Shown: positions 35,792 through 45,107, counted from the stretch's first letter. The stretch: 64,000 nt of DNA from Sulfomarinibacter sp963741385 (GCA_963741385.1 CAVUHO010000014.1:496001-560000), one strand, 5' to 3'. A program made the numbers and translations. The notes: a model not told the origin generated them from the letters alone.

Positions 35792-37173
35792 TATCTTTGC
35801 GCCATCGCCGCCTCGACGTCGGCGACCGTCTTCGGGATCGGCGGGCCGAGCACTCTGCTGCCGGTACCGGTGATCAACACGTCGTCCTCGATGCGGATCC
35901 CCCCGAACCACCGATAGTCCTCGACCCGGTCGTAGCGGATGAAATCCCGGTGCAGGCCGTCGGCCTGCCAGCGGTCGATCAGGGCGGGAATGAAGTAGAT
36001 GCCGGGTTCGATGGTGATGACGAATCCGCTCTCGAGCGGACGCGCGAGCCTCAGATATGCGAGTCCAAACTGGGACGACCGTTCCTCGCCTTGTTCGTAG
36101 CCGACCACGTCGCCCAGGTCTTCCATGTCGTGGACATCCAGACCCATCATGTGGCCGAGGCCGTGGACAAAGAACAGCGCATGCGCGCCGGCCTCCACGG
36201 CCGCATTCACGTCGCCCTGCATGAGGCCGAGATCCTTGAGGCCCGACGCCACCGTCAGCGCCGCCAGCAGGTGGAGGTCACGGTTGCTGACACCCGGCGC
36301 AGCGGCGTTGATGGCGGCCTGGTTGGCGGCGAGCACCACCTCGTAGATCTCGCGTTGCCGGGTGGTGAATCGACCCGACACCGGCATGGAACGGGTGATG
36401 TCCGACGCGTAACCGCTCGGCGCCTCGGCGCCGCTGTCCACCAGCAGCAGGTCCCCCTCGGAAAGAGTGTTGTCGTAGGTGACGTTGTGAAGGACCTCGC
36501 CGTGCACGGTGACGATCGGGCTGAAGGCCTGACCACAGCCCGCGCTGATCGCCTCCGCTATGTGGACCGCAGCGATCTCCGCCTCGGAACGGCCCGCCGC
36601 GGTGGCGCGCAGGGTGGCGGCGTACATGCCGGCTGTCACTGCCAGCGCGTCCTCGATCTCGTCGATCTCGCACTCCTCCTTGACGGAACGCTGGGCGACG
36701 ACGGCGCGCACCAGTGCGACCGAGGTCTGTGCCCCGACCTCCCGCGGATCGACACCCAGAAGCCTCGCCAGTGCAAAGCGGCGCTGCGCCCGGTATGGCG
36801 GCAGGTAATGGACGTCGACACCGGCGCCGCGCAACGCCGAGATCTTGCCCGCCAGCCCACCGATATCGGCGTGTTCAGCCGCGTCCGCGGCCACGGCGTG
36901 ATCGGCGAGGGTCGCGTGCGGACCGTACCAGATCACGTCATCCCTCTGGTCGGGGGTACCGAAGAGCACCGCGCCGCCATCCGGCTCGATCAGCAGAGCG
37001 AGCCCGGGATGGCTGACGCCGCCGTAATAGAGAAAGTGGGAGTCCTGGCGGAACGGATAGACGTTGTCCACGTAGTTCCTGGCCGAATCCTCGTTGCCCA
37101 TGATCAGTATGGCGCCATTCGGGACCGCCGCTCTCAAAGCTTCTCGTCGTGCCGCATACGTGCTCGGGTCCAT
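35791..37173 (-). CDS. pepP: Xaa-Pro aminopeptidase (M24 family)
   Basis: 460 residues from ATG 37173, which follows AAGGAGGAG with good spacing. It removes the N-terminal residue ahead of proline, in the cytoplasm. It has the two-domain layout of PepP: an N-terminal creatinase-type domain (about 1-165) and a pita-bread catalytic domain. The dinuclear metal ligands are all visible: Asp in LLVDSGAE, Asp in SDITRSMPV, His in GLGHMMGLDVHD, Glu in TIEPGIYF and Glu in IRIEDDVL. The length fits E. coli PepP (441). The frame is open for 68 codons upstream, but the ribosome site supports the internal ATG. Monocistronic, with the convergent helicase on the other side. Confidence 0.94.
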   Translation of the reverse strand: MDPSTYAARREALRAAVPNGAILIMGNEDSARNYVDNVYPFRQDSHFLYYGGVSHPGLALLIEPDGGAVLFGTPDQRDDVIWYGPHATLADHAVAADAAEHADIGGLAGKISALRGAGVDVHYLPPYRAQRRFALARLLGVDPREVGAQTSVALVRAVVAQRSVKEECEIDEIEDALAVTAGMYAATLRATAAGRSEAEIAAVHIAEAISAGCGQAFSPIVTVHGEVLHNVTYDNTLSEGDLLLVDSGAEAPSGYASDITRSMPVSGRFTTRQREIYEVVLAANQAAINAAAPGVSNRDLHLLAALTVASGLKDLGLMQGDVNAAVEAGAHALFFVHGLGHMMGLDVHDMEDLGDVVGYEQGEERSSQFGLAYLRLARPLESGFVITIEPGIYFIPALIDRWQADGLHRDFIRYDRVEDYRWFGGIRIEDDVLITGTGSRVLGPPIPKTVADVEAAMAQR

Positions 37174-37240
37174 TCGCTCCTCCTTGGGTAGTCTCATTAT
37201 GCCTGAACTGGATCCCCGCTCTCCAGCCGTCAGGAAATTC

Positions 37241-37447
37241 AACGCAAAGACGCTGAGTCCCAGAGGCGCAGAGGCCGGATCCCACACCCGGCGAGGTCCC
37301 GGGGAGCGCAGGCCTCGCCTTTCGAATGTCCAAGGAAAGGAAAAGGGTCCGGACATAAGCGACCGAGCAGGCATCACGACGCGGAACCGACGCGCTCAGC
37401 GCGTAGGCGGGGGTGGTTGGGTGGGTGGGCTTTGCGTCTTTGCGTTG
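37241..37447. repeat. Inverted pair of ACGCAAAGACGC repeats
   Basis: CAACGCAAAGACGC at 37241-37254 is the perfect reverse complement of 37434-37447. This lies in the 479-base gap between pepP and the YyaL-like gene, in which I see no coding region. The layout (short repeat arms around a variable, GC-rich core) matches the heptamer-armed elements elsewhere in the window, but with a different arm unit. A further AAATCCG array (37463-37484) follows directly. Confidence 0.65.
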
Positions 37448-37477
37448 GGGGTGGGAGGGTGGCAAATCCGAAATCCG

Positions 37478-37610
37478 AAATCCGGCACTGCCCGTCAGGA
37501 GCGGAATGTGGCCGACGGCCGGAACGGAAGGGTGGGTGGAGGCCGGCCATCGATCACCCGCTCATGGCGGGTAGACGCCGCGGCCTCAGGCCGCGAGCAA
37601 ATCCGAAATT
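37478..37610 (+). repeat. 133-bp direct repeat, copy 1
   Basis: Matches 40077-40210 at roughly 90% by eye, starting AAATCCGGCACTGCCCGTCA and ending GCAAATCCGAAAT. Two internal hairpins are kept in both copies: ACCCGC(TCATG)GCGGGT and CGCGGCC(TCA)GGCCGCG, where the second copy has GCA in the loop. The two copies flank the YyaL-like gene. Confidence 0.75.
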
Positions 37611-37652
37611 CCACACCGGAATGGCCCCACCCCACGCCCTGTTTCACAAGCC

Positions 37653-39830
37653 ATGAAGCCACTTCACGTCGTCATGGCGGCCGCAGCCATGATTGGAGCC
37701 TGCATGAATCACGCCGCCGAGAGCGACCCGCCAATGAAAAGGAACCGGCTCGCCGGTACCAAGAGCCCCTACCTGTTGCAACACGCCGACAACCCGGTGG
37801 ACTGGTATCCCTGGGGCCCGGAGGCGTTCGCCCGGGCCGCCAAAGAAGACAAACCCATCTTCCTCTCGATCGGGTACGCCACCTGTCACTGGTGCCACGT
37901 CATGGAGCACGAGAGCTTCGAGGACCCGCAGGTCGCCGCGTTGATGAACGAGGCCTTCATCAACATCAAGGTCGACCGCGAGGAACGCCCCGACATCGAT
38001 CAGGTCTACATGACGGTCTGCCAGATGATGACAGGAGGTGGCGGGTGGCCGCTCACGATCATCATGACCCCCGACAAACAGCCGTTCTACGCCGCCACCT
38101 ACATCCCCCGCGAGAGCCGCTACGGCCGCATCGGGATGCTCGACCTGATTCCCCGCATCGATCAGGTGTGGCACTCCGACCGCGACAAGGTTCTGGGCAC
38201 CACCCGGCAGATCGTCGCCGGTCTGCAGAAGATGGCGCCGCAATCCGCCGCCGGATCTCTCGAACCCAAGGTGATCGACGAGGCGTTCCGGCAGCTCGGC
38301 GGGCGCTACGACGCCGTCAATGGCGGGTTCGGATCGGCGCCCAAGTTCCCGTCGCCCCACAACCTCATTTTTCTCACCCGATACTGGCGCGCGACCGGTA
38401 ACCAATTGGCACTCGACATGGTGGAGAACACTCTCGAGCAGATGCGCCTCGGCGGTATGTATGACCAGGTGGGGTTCGGGTTCCACCGATACTCCACCGA
38501 CGCCGGGTGGCTCGTGCCCCACTTCGAGAAGATGATGTACGACCAGGCGATGCTGACGATGGCCTTCACCGAAGCCTGGCAGGCGACCGGCAACCCCGTT
38601 TTCGAACGCACCGTCCGCGAGATCGAAACCTACGTGTTGCGCGACATGACCTCGCCCGAAGGCGCTTTCTATTCGGCGGAAGACGCCGACAGCGAAGGCG
38701 AGGAGGGTCTCTTCTATCTGTGGACGCTCGCTGAGGTTGAGGGCGTGTTGGGGGCGCAGGACGCCGCGTTCGCCACCGCGGTGTGGAACCTCACCGCCGA
38801 CGGCAACTTCCGTGACGAGGCCAGCGGCGCCCAGACCGGGGCCAACATTCCGCACCTCAGGCGCGGCCACGCCGAAACCGCCGCGGCGATGGGACTGGAC
38901 CGGGAGGTCTTCGACAAGCGCGTGGAGGATTGCCGCGACCGCCTCTTCAGGGCCCGTGAAGAACGAGTCCACCCGCTCAAGGACGACAAGGTGCTGGCGG
39001 ATTGGAATGGACTGATGGCGGCAGCGATGGCTGCCGCCGGCCGGGTGTTCGACGAACCGCAGTGGATCGCCGCGGCAGAGCGTGCAACCTCGTTCGTGCT
39101 CGACGACATGCGGGACGGCAAGGGGCGTCTGTTGCATCGATACCGCGACGGCGACGCCTCGATCCCGGCGTTTCTCGACGACTACGTTTTCATGACGACC
39201 GCGATGCTCGAACTCTTCGAGGCGACCTCAGACGCCCGCTACCTGGCCGAGGCCACCGAGTTGCAACGCCAGACCGACACCCTGTTTGCGGATAGCGAAC
39301 ACGGCGGCTACTATTTTTCGGCGGCCGACAACGAGGAGCTGCTGGTGCGGCAGAAGGAGGTCTACGACGGGGCGATCCCGAGCGGCAATTCGACCGCCGC
39401 CTCCAACCTCGTTCGGCTGGCCCGTCTCACCGGTGACAGCGCCTTCGAGGAATCGGCCGACCGGGTGATGGCCGCCTTTGCCACCGGGATCGCGGGCCAA
39501 CCCTCCGCCCACACCCAGCTGGTATCGGCGTTGCAACTGCGTGTCGGGGCGTCCCTCGAGATCGTCATTGTGGGCGACCCCGACGGCACTGACACCCGCG
39601 CCCTCATCGAGACCGCACGCAAACCGTATCTCCCCAACGCCTCCGTACTCCTCGTCGCGACCGGCAAAGCCGGCGACTCGATTCGCGAGCTGGTGCCCTT
39701 CACCGGTGCCTACGAAATGGTCGACGGCAAAGCCGCCGCCTACGTCTGCCGCAATTTCCAGTGCAAGCTCCCCACCACCGATCCCGCGAACCTGGCCGAG
39801 ATGCTCGACGAGGCTTCGAAGGCGAAGTAG
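37653..39830 (+). CDS. YyaL/SSP411-type thioredoxin-fold protein, probable lipoprotein
   Basis: 725 residues. The N-terminal domain (about 28-190) is the DUF255 thioredoxin-like fold with a CHWCH active-site motif (YATCHWCHVMEHESFED) and INIKVDREERPDID. The C-terminal ~500 residues form an (alpha/alpha)6 barrel like glycosidases and epimerases (GGMYDQVGFGFHRYSTD, FEKMMYDQAML, EDADSEGEEGLFYLW). The cellular role of the family is not settled; mammalian SPATA20 is a member. A short hydrophobic N-terminus ends in IGA-C, a possible lipobox, so it may be exported, unusual for the family, whose members mostly start near KRNRLAGTKSPYLLQHADNP. If ATG 37734 were used instead, it would be a normal cytosolic member. 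Flanked on both sides by direct repeats. Confidence 0.85.
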   Translation: MKPLHVVMAAAAMIGACMNHAAESDPPMKRNRLAGTKSPYLLQHADNPVDWYPWGPEAFARAAKEDKPIFLSIGYATCHWCHVMEHESFEDPQVAALMNEAFINIKVDREERPDIDQVYMTVCQMMTGGGGWPLTIIMTPDKQPFYAATYIPRESRYGRIGMLDLIPRIDQVWHSDRDKVLGTTRQIVAGLQKMAPQSAAGSLEPKVIDEAFRQLGGRYDAVNGGFGSAPKFPSPHNLIFLTRYWRATGNQLALDMVENTLEQMRLGGMYDQVGFGFHRYSTDAGWLVPHFEKMMYDQAMLTMAFTEAWQATGNPVFERTVREIETYVLRDMTSPEGAFYSAEDADSEGEEGLFYLWTLAEVEGVLGAQDAAFATAVWNLTADGNFRDEASGAQTGANIPHLRRGHAETAAAMGLDREVFDKRVEDCRDRLFRAREERVHPLKDDKVLADWNGLMAAAMAAAGRVFDEPQWIAAAERATSFVLDDMRDGKGRLLHRYRDGDASIPAFLDDYVFMTTAMLELFEATSDARYLAEATELQRQTDTLFADSEHGGYYFSAADNEELLVRQKEVYDGAIPSGNSTAASNLVRLARLTGDSAFEESADRVMAAFATGIAGQPSAHTQLVSALQLRVGASLEIVIVGDPDGTDTRALIETARKPYLPNASVLLVATGKAGDSIRELVPFTGAYEMVDGKAAAYVCRNFQCKLPTTDPANLAEMLDEASKAK

Positions 39831-40076
39831 CCGATGCTTCTGAAAGCGGTTGTGGTGCGGGTTTTCCGCACGACGGTCCAAAAGCCTTCTCCCAGGCCCG
39901 CCTTTCCTGACGCTCTTCCCGGGAGGAGCCAGGCACGCGGCCCGTCGGACGGGCCGGATGCCAGGCACCTCCGCCGCACGCCGGCCTTCCGCAGGCGGTT
40001 CCACCCACCCGGCAGCCGGGACGGCTGCCCCACAAGCGGTCCTCAATGCGGGCCGCGTGCCGGGCGGGTGGGTGGA
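39831..40076. other. Non-coding GC-rich stretch with several hairpins
   Basis: No convincing ORF. It contains self-complementary segments such as GGCAGCCGGGACGGCTGCC and repeated CCCACCC / GGGTGGGTGG tracts that also occur in the cores of the heptamer-armed elements. It joins directly to copy 2 of the 133-bp repeat, so the whole 447-base gap up to the GH2 gene appears to be stacked repeat material. Confidence 0.5.
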
Positions 40077-40210
40077 AAATCCGGCACTGCCCGTCAGGAG
40101 CGGTTTGTGGCCGAAGGCCGAGAAGGAAGGGTGGGTGGAGGTCGGCCATCGGCCACCCGCTCATGGCGGGTAGACGCCGCGGCCGCAGGCCGCGAGCAAA
40201 TCCGAAATCC
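40077..40210 (+). repeat. 133-bp direct repeat, copy 2
   Basis: Counterpart of 37478-37610 in the same orientation, about 2.6 kb downstream. Substitutions are scattered, while the two hairpin stems are unchanged, which points to selection on a folded form or to recent spread. Confidence 0.75.
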
Positions 40211-40229
40211 GTGAAGCCCCTGGCCGACA

Positions 40230-40254
40230 TTCCGAATTCCGAATTCCGAATTCC
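40230..40254. repeat. Heptamer array CCGAATT
   Basis: About three and a half units of TTCCGAA directly upstream of the GH2 gene, without a matching second arm nearby. Possibly a half element. Confidence 0.7.
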
Positions 40255-40263
40255 ACATTCGGG

Positions 40264-40269
40264 TACTAT
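40264..40269 (+). promoter_or_regulatory. -10-like box just upstream of the GH2 start
   Basis: TACTAT ends 8 bases before ATG 40278. Transcription would begin at or next to the start codon, giving a leaderless or nearly leaderless message; no ribosome site is visible. No good -35 box at the usual distance. Confidence 0.35.
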
Positions 40270-40277
40270 GTCCCCCG

Positions 40278-42485
40278 ATGATCGAAACTCCGCTGCGGCC
40301 CCGAATCGCCCTCGAGGATGGATGGGAATTCACCCGGGAACGGGTCGGCCGCACCTGGCTCGGCGGACACGGGGGCGGCGGCGAGAAGGTGGCGCTCCCC
40401 CACTCCTGGAACGCCTCTGACACGTTCCAGTTCGGCCGGCGCAGCTACTCCGGTTGGGGCGCCTATCGGAGGGCTTTCAACCTCCCGGCGACGGGTCCCG
40501 TTGACGGGACGACCTGGAGGCTGAGGACCGGCGGCTTCTACGGCGTCGGCGACGTCTGGTTCGACGGACGCCGACTGGCCACGGTGGACGGACAGTACCT
40601 GGGCATCACCGTCGACCTCCCGCCGATGGACGGAGATGCCGAACACCTGCTGGCCGTGCGGCTCGACAACCGGTGGCATCGCAACGTGCTGCCCGGTTTC
40701 CGGCGGCCGGACTTCATCCTCCACGGCGGTCTGGCGGGCGGCGCGTGGGTGGAGGGCCTGCCTGAGACGCGTTTCGATGTGGATCGACTCCGGGTCGATT
40801 GCCGCACGCAGGATTCCCGCGCCGAACTCGTGACCATCGAATGGGCCCTCGCGGGCGCGCCGGCCGGCGCTCGCGAGGTCTCGGTGGAATGGAGCGTCAC
40901 CGACGCTCACGGGCATCGGGTGGGCGCCATTCCGGTCTGGAACGGCCCCGCTGACGTCGGGCGACGGACGGCAGTGCTCGAGGTCCCCGACCCGCAGTGT
41001 TGGTCGCCCGGCAATCCCTCCCTCTACCGGGCCGAAGGCCGGCTCACGATCGATGGCGACATGGCCGATGTGGTCCGGGTCCGGTTCGGCATCACCCGGG
41101 CCGAGTTCCGGCCGCACCAGGGGTTCTTCCTCGACGGCGTCCGGGTCGACCTGCACGGCTGCAACCGGCACGAGGCCATCCCCGGTCTCGGCAACGCCCT
41201 CCCCGACGAACTCCAGCGGCGCGACGCCAGGATACTCAAGGACATCGGGTGCAACTTCGTCCGGTTGTCGCACTACCCTCAGTCTCCGGTGTTTCTCGAT
41301 GCCTGCGACGAGCTCGGCCTCATGGTCTACGCCGAGATCGCCACCTGGAAGAGCGTTCGCACCGCCCGCGGCTGGCGGCGGGCGGCGCGGCGGCAGATGC
41401 GGGACCTCATCGAGCGGGACCGCCACCACCCCAGCGTCGTGCTGTGGGGCATGGGCAACGAGTCGCGGTCGCGAAAAGCCTACCTCGAACTGCGTGCAAT
41501 CGCCCGCGAGCTCGACCCGCAGCGACCGCTTACCTACGCCGAAAACCACCTCTACCGTGCGCAGCGGGAGCGGACGATCGGCGTGCCCGACGTGTGGGGT
41601 GTCAACTACGAGCTGGACGTGGTGGCCGACGCCTGCGCCGCCAGCCGGCTGAAAAACGTGGTGCTGTCGGAGTGCTGCAACCACCCGCAGAGCGTCAGGG
41701 GCGACGACCTCGAGGAGCTCCGCCAGGTCGCGACCCTGGAGCGGGAGTGGGAGCGGGTGGCGGACCTGCCGTACGTCGCGGGCCATGCTGTGTGGAGCTT
41801 TACGGACTACGCCACGGAGTACCGCAACCGTTACCGCAGGTTGACCGGGCTGTTCGATGCCTGGCGTCGGCCCAAGATGGCGGCAGCGCTGTTCCGCGCC
41901 CGGTTTGCGGACGGGCCCTTCGTCGCACTTTTCGTGACGCAGCCCGGTCCCGAAACCTCCGCGTCGAGATACCGGATCGAACACCGCAGCGACAATGAGG
42001 GACGCCCCCCTCTCGAACTCCACGCGTTCACCAACTGCGAGACCCTGCGGCTCGCCCGGGACGGCTCGATGATCGCTGTCCTCGAGGGCGCCATCCACCA
42101 CGTGCTTCCCCTGTACGGCGCATTCGAAGAAATCATCGCCACCGGTTCTCTCGACGTCAGAGTGGCGCAGGACAGCGTGAGACGCTTTGGAAAGGCCGAG
42201 CGGGTCCACCTCAGACCCGCTGCTGGCTCGGCGGCACCGACCATGGAACTGGATGTCGAGATTCTCGACGAATCAAGCACAGTGGTGGGTGACTGGAACG
42301 GCGCCGTTCGGATCACGGTGGAAGGCCCCGGCCGGCGCCATGCCTATAACGAAGCCCACGAGATCGTTGTGGCGCGCGGGCTCGGCAGGGCCTACGTGAC
42401 GATCGGCGGCAGCCACGAAGCGGTCGTCGTCACGGCCACGTCGACCGGGCTGTCACCGGGGATTCTCTCGCTTCACAGTCCGTGA
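40278..42485 (+). CDS. Glycoside hydrolase family 2 protein
   Basis: 735 residues, no signal peptide, so probably cytoplasmic. It has the GH2 order: N-terminal sugar-binding jelly roll (VALPHSWNASDTF, GGFYGVGDVWFDGRRLA), an immunoglobulin-like domain (about 170-280) and a TIM barrel (about 285-560). The family signature is HGCNRHEAIPGLG, the acid/base is E395 in MGNES and the nucleophile is E465 in VLSE. It ends with an extra beta-domain of about 150 residues, like the C-terminal domains of beta-galactosidases. Activity could be beta-galactosidase, beta-glucuronidase or an exo-acting pectin-side-chain enzyme; sequence alone does not decide. Beside the pectin/uronate operon, a role on galactan or glucuronide side chains fits. 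Convergent with the sugar kinase gene, 12 bases apart. Confidence 0.9.
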   Translation: MIETPLRPRIALEDGWEFTRERVGRTWLGGHGGGGEKVALPHSWNASDTFQFGRRSYSGWGAYRRAFNLPATGPVDGTTWRLRTGGFYGVGDVWFDGRRLATVDGQYLGITVDLPPMDGDAEHLLAVRLDNRWHRNVLPGFRRPDFILHGGLAGGAWVEGLPETRFDVDRLRVDCRTQDSRAELVTIEWALAGAPAGAREVSVEWSVTDAHGHRVGAIPVWNGPADVGRRTAVLEVPDPQCWSPGNPSLYRAEGRLTIDGDMADVVRVRFGITRAEFRPHQGFFLDGVRVDLHGCNRHEAIPGLGNALPDELQRRDARILKDIGCNFVRLSHYPQSPVFLDACDELGLMVYAEIATWKSVRTARGWRRAARRQMRDLIERDRHHPSVVLWGMGNESRSRKAYLELRAIARELDPQRPLTYAENHLYRAQRERTIGVPDVWGVNYELDVVADACAASRLKNVVLSECCNHPQSVRGDDLEELRQVATLEREWERVADLPYVAGHAVWSFTDYATEYRNRYRRLTGLFDAWRRPKMAAALFRARFADGPFVALFVTQPGPETSASRYRIEHRSDNEGRPPLELHAFTNCETLRLARDGSMIAVLEGAIHHVLPLYGAFEEIIATGSLDVRVAQDSVRRFGKAERVHLRPAAGSAAPTMELDVEILDESSTVVGDWNGAVRITVEGPGRRHAYNEAHEIVVARGLGRAYVTIGGSHEAVVVTATSTGLSPGILSLHSP

Positions 42486-42497
42486 CCCTGGGCTCGG

Positions 42498-43580
42498 TCA
42501 GCGTCGAACCCGGGCGTTGCCCGCCCAGATGCTCCAGATCTGCTCCTCGTCCGCCGGTTGGGCGTAGTCCGTCAGCAGGGTCGTCACCAGGGCGCCGCTC
42601 GCCCACCCGAACTGGATCCACTTCTCGGGCTGCCATTCCCTGAGCATTGCGTAGAGCATGCCGCCGACGAATCCGTCGCCGCCGCCGATGCGGTCGAGGA
42701 CGACGATCTCGCGCGGCTCGACGACGTGCCACTCGTCGCCCACCGCTGCAACGGCGCCCCACAGATGGGCATTGGCACTGATGACCTCGCGCAGGGTGGT
42801 GGCAAAAACCGTTGTTTCCGGGTAGGCCACCTTGGCGCGTTCAATCATGCCCTTGAAGGTCTCGATCTTCGCAGCGAGGTCCTTGCCCCCCGATTCCGGG
42901 CCCTCGATGCCGAGGCAGAGCTGGAAGTCTTCCTCGTTGCCGACGAGCACATCGGACAAGGAGGCGATCTCGTGGAAGACCCGGTGCAACTCTTCTTCAC
43001 GATTGGCCCAGAACGAGGCGCGGTGGTTGAGATCGAACGAGATGCGGCTGCCACGTTCTTTGGCGGCTCGAGCGACATCCAGGCAGAACGTGCTGGTCTG
43101 GGGGGACAGGGCAGCGACGAGCCCCGACAGGTGCACGACACGAACTCCCTCGCTCCCGAAGATCCGATCGAAGTCGAAGTCTTTGGCGTCGAGGGTGAGT
43201 CCGACCTCGCCCGCCCGGTCATTGTGGACGCGGGGCCCGCGGGAGCCGAATCCGGTGTCCGCCATGTTGATCTGGTGGCGGTATCCCCAGGGTCCTCCCT
43301 GATCGACATCTCGGCCCTCGTAGTCCATATGACGACCCGCCAGGTCGTCCTTGATCATGCGCGAGATCGGGCTGCCTTTGACGAAGGCCGTCAGGACCTT
43401 CACGGGGAGGCCGAGATAGGAGGAGACACTCGCCACGTTCGATTCGGCGCTCGTGACCTCCATGACAAATGTCTTGCTGCAATGAACTCCCTGGCCGTTG
43501 GTGGGGGTCAGGCGAACACCCATACTGGTGGGCACCAGAAGTGCGTACTTGCAGTCTTGGCGAAAGGTGATCATTTCCAT
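42498..43580 (-). CDS. PfkB-family sugar (acid) kinase, KDG-kinase-like
   Basis: 360 residues from ATG 43580 (GGAAAGG upstream). PfkB/ribokinase fold: NVASVSSYLG (about 48-57), FDLNHRASFW, a motif typical of 2-keto-3-deoxygluconate kinases, and the catalytic anion hole DRIGGGDGFVGGMLYAML near residue 300, with the base Asp in GGGD where most members have GAGD. Last gene of the minus-strand uronate operon, after gnd. It would phosphorylate 2-keto-3-deoxygluconate (to KDPG) or another hexonate, including gluconate. No KDPG aldolase or mannonate dehydratase gene lies in the window, so the substrate is open. Separated from gnd by 75 bases that carry a heptamer array. Confidence 0.85.
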   Translation of the reverse strand: MEMITFRQDCKYALLVPTSMGVRLTPTNGQGVHCSKTFVMEVTSAESNVASVSSYLGLPVKVLTAFVKGSPISRMIKDDLAGRHMDYEGRDVDQGGPWGYRHQINMADTGFGSRGPRVHNDRAGEVGLTLDAKDFDFDRIFGSEGVRVVHLSGLVAALSPQTSTFCLDVARAAKERGSRISFDLNHRASFWANREEELHRVFHEIASLSDVLVGNEEDFQLCLGIEGPESGGKDLAAKIETFKGMIERAKVAYPETTVFATTLREVISANAHLWGAVAAVGDEWHVVEPREIVVLDRIGGGDGFVGGMLYAMLREWQPEKWIQFGWASGALVTTLLTDYAQPADEEQIWSIWAGNARVRR

Positions 43581-43615
43581 TTTTTCCTTTCCAGCTCATT
43601 CACTCGCGGTGATGC

Positions 43616-43648
<33 letters not shown>

Positions 43649-43655
43649 TCTTCGC

Positions 43656-45107
43656 TCATGCCTGGTACGTGTTCGCCGTGACATCCCCGCCCCGCCCCGT
43701 CCAGTCGGTGTGGAAGAACTCGCCGCGCGGCCGGTCGACCCGTTCGTAGGTGTGGGCGCCGAAGTAGTCGCGCTGGGCCTGGAGCAGGTTGGCCGGCAGC
43801 CTGCCGTTGCGATACCCGTCGAAGAAGGCCAGACCGCTGGACATGGCAGGCACCGGAATGCCCATCTGCACGGCTCTCGAGACCACCCGCCGCCACGCCG
43901 CCTGTGCGGTTTCGACCGCTTGCGTGAAATAGGGATCGAGCAACAGATTCGTGAGTCCCGGGTCGTTATCGAAGGCCTCTTTGATCTTGCCGAGGAAGGC
44001 CGAACGGATGATGCAGCCGCCGCGCCACATCAGGGCGATGCCGCCGTTGTTGAGGTTCCAGCCATACTCCTTCGCCGCTGCCCGCATCAGCATGTAGCCC
44101 TGGGCGTAGGACACGATCTTGGCCGCGTAGAGGGCCTGCCGAAGGTCATCGACGAAGGCATCGGTGTCGCCGTCGAACGTGGCATCCGGACCCCCCAGGA
44201 CCTTCGAGGCTGCGACCCTCTCGTCCTTGAGGGCGGACAGGAACCGCGCCAACACCGCCTCGGCGATGAGTGTCAACGGCACGCCCATATCGAGGGCCGA
44301 TGTCGCGGTCCATTTCCCGGTGCCCTTCTGGCCGGCGGTGTCGAGGATCTTCTCGACCACCGCATCGCCGTCTTTGTCCCTGAAGCCGAGGATGTCGCGG
44401 GTGATCTCGATGAGGTAGGAATCGAGTTCGCCCTTGTTCCACTCGGCGAACACCTGGTGCATGCGATCGCAATCGAGTCCGAGCCCCTCCTTCATCAACT
44501 GGTAGGCCTCGCAGATCAACTGCATATCGCCGTACTCGATACCGTTGTGGACCATCTTGACGAAGTGGCCGGCGCCGTTCTCGCCCACCCACTCGCAGCA
44601 CGGGCTGCCGTCGTCCACCTTGGCCGAAACCGCCTGGAAGATCGGTTTGACGTGCGGCCACGCGGCCGGCGAACCGCCGGGCATGATCGAGGGACCGAGA
44701 CGGGCGCCCTCTTCTCCACCCGACACGCCGGTGCCGATGTAGAGCAGGCCCTTGGACTCCACGTACGCCGTTCGCCGAATGGTGTCGTTGTAGTTGGAGT
44801 TGCCGCCGTCGATGATGATGTCTCCCTGGCCGAGCAGCGGTATCAGCATTTCAATGAAGTCATCCACCGGCTTGCCGGCCTTGACCAACAGCATCACCCT
44901 GCGTGGCGTCGCCAACGCGTCGACCAGTTCCTCGAGCGAGTGGGCGCCGACGATTTCGGTGCCCTTGGCGTTGCCCGCGAGAAACTCATCCACCGTCGCC
45001 ACCGTGCGGTTGTAAACCGCCACCTTGAAGCCGTGGTCGTTCATGTTCAGAACCAGGTTCTGTCCCATCACCGCCAGCCCGATGAGACCGATGTCCGCTC
45101 TCCCCAT
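43656..45107 (-). CDS. gnd: 6-Phosphogluconate dehydrogenase, decarboxylating
   Basis: 483 residues from ATG 45107, with GAGGAGGAG upstream. It oxidises 6-phosphogluconate to ribulose-5-phosphate, CO2 and NAD(P)H. Family features: GLIGLAVMGQNLVLNMNDHG dinucleotide motif near residues 7-26, the NRT motif after the second strand (consistent with NADP use), IIDGGNSNYNDT, GVSGGEEGARLGPSIMPGG, HNGIEYGDMQLI with the catalytic region HFVKMVHNGIEYGD, and the C-terminal DWTGRGG region. The length equals the classical dimeric enzyme (about 470-480). The long in-frame extension to 45212 is not used. Being inside a galacturonate-type operon is notable, since the usual hexuronate routes do not need this enzyme; it argues that gluconate or 6-phosphogluconate is formed here. 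Confidence 0.96.
   Translation of the reverse strand: MGRADIGLIGLAVMGQNLVLNMNDHGFKVAVYNRTVATVDEFLAGNAKGTEIVGAHSLEELVDALATPRRVMLLVKAGKPVDDFIEMLIPLLGQGDIIIDGGNSNYNDTIRRTAYVESKGLLYIGTGVSGGEEGARLGPSIMPGGSPAAWPHVKPIFQAVSAKVDDGSPCCEWVGENGAGHFVKMVHNGIEYGDMQLICEAYQLMKEGLGLDCDRMHQVFAEWNKGELDSYLIEITRDILGFRDKDGDAVVEKILDTAGQKGTGKWTATSALDMGVPLTLIAEAVLARFLSALKDERVAASKVLGGPDATFDGDTDAFVDDLRQALYAAKIVSYAQGYMLMRAAAKEYGWNLNNGGIALMWRGGCIIRSAFLGKIKEAFDNDPGLTNLLLDPYFTQAVETAQAAWRRVVSRAVQMGIPVPAMSSGLAFFDGYRNGRLPANLLQAQRDYFGAHTYERVDRPRGEFFHTDWTGRGGDVTANTYQA

Noticed and set aside
37241..37660. Small plus-strand open frames in the gap before the YyaL-like gene.
   Set aside because: They read through repeats (ACGCAAAGACGC, AAATCCG and the 133-bp unit) and have no coding character.
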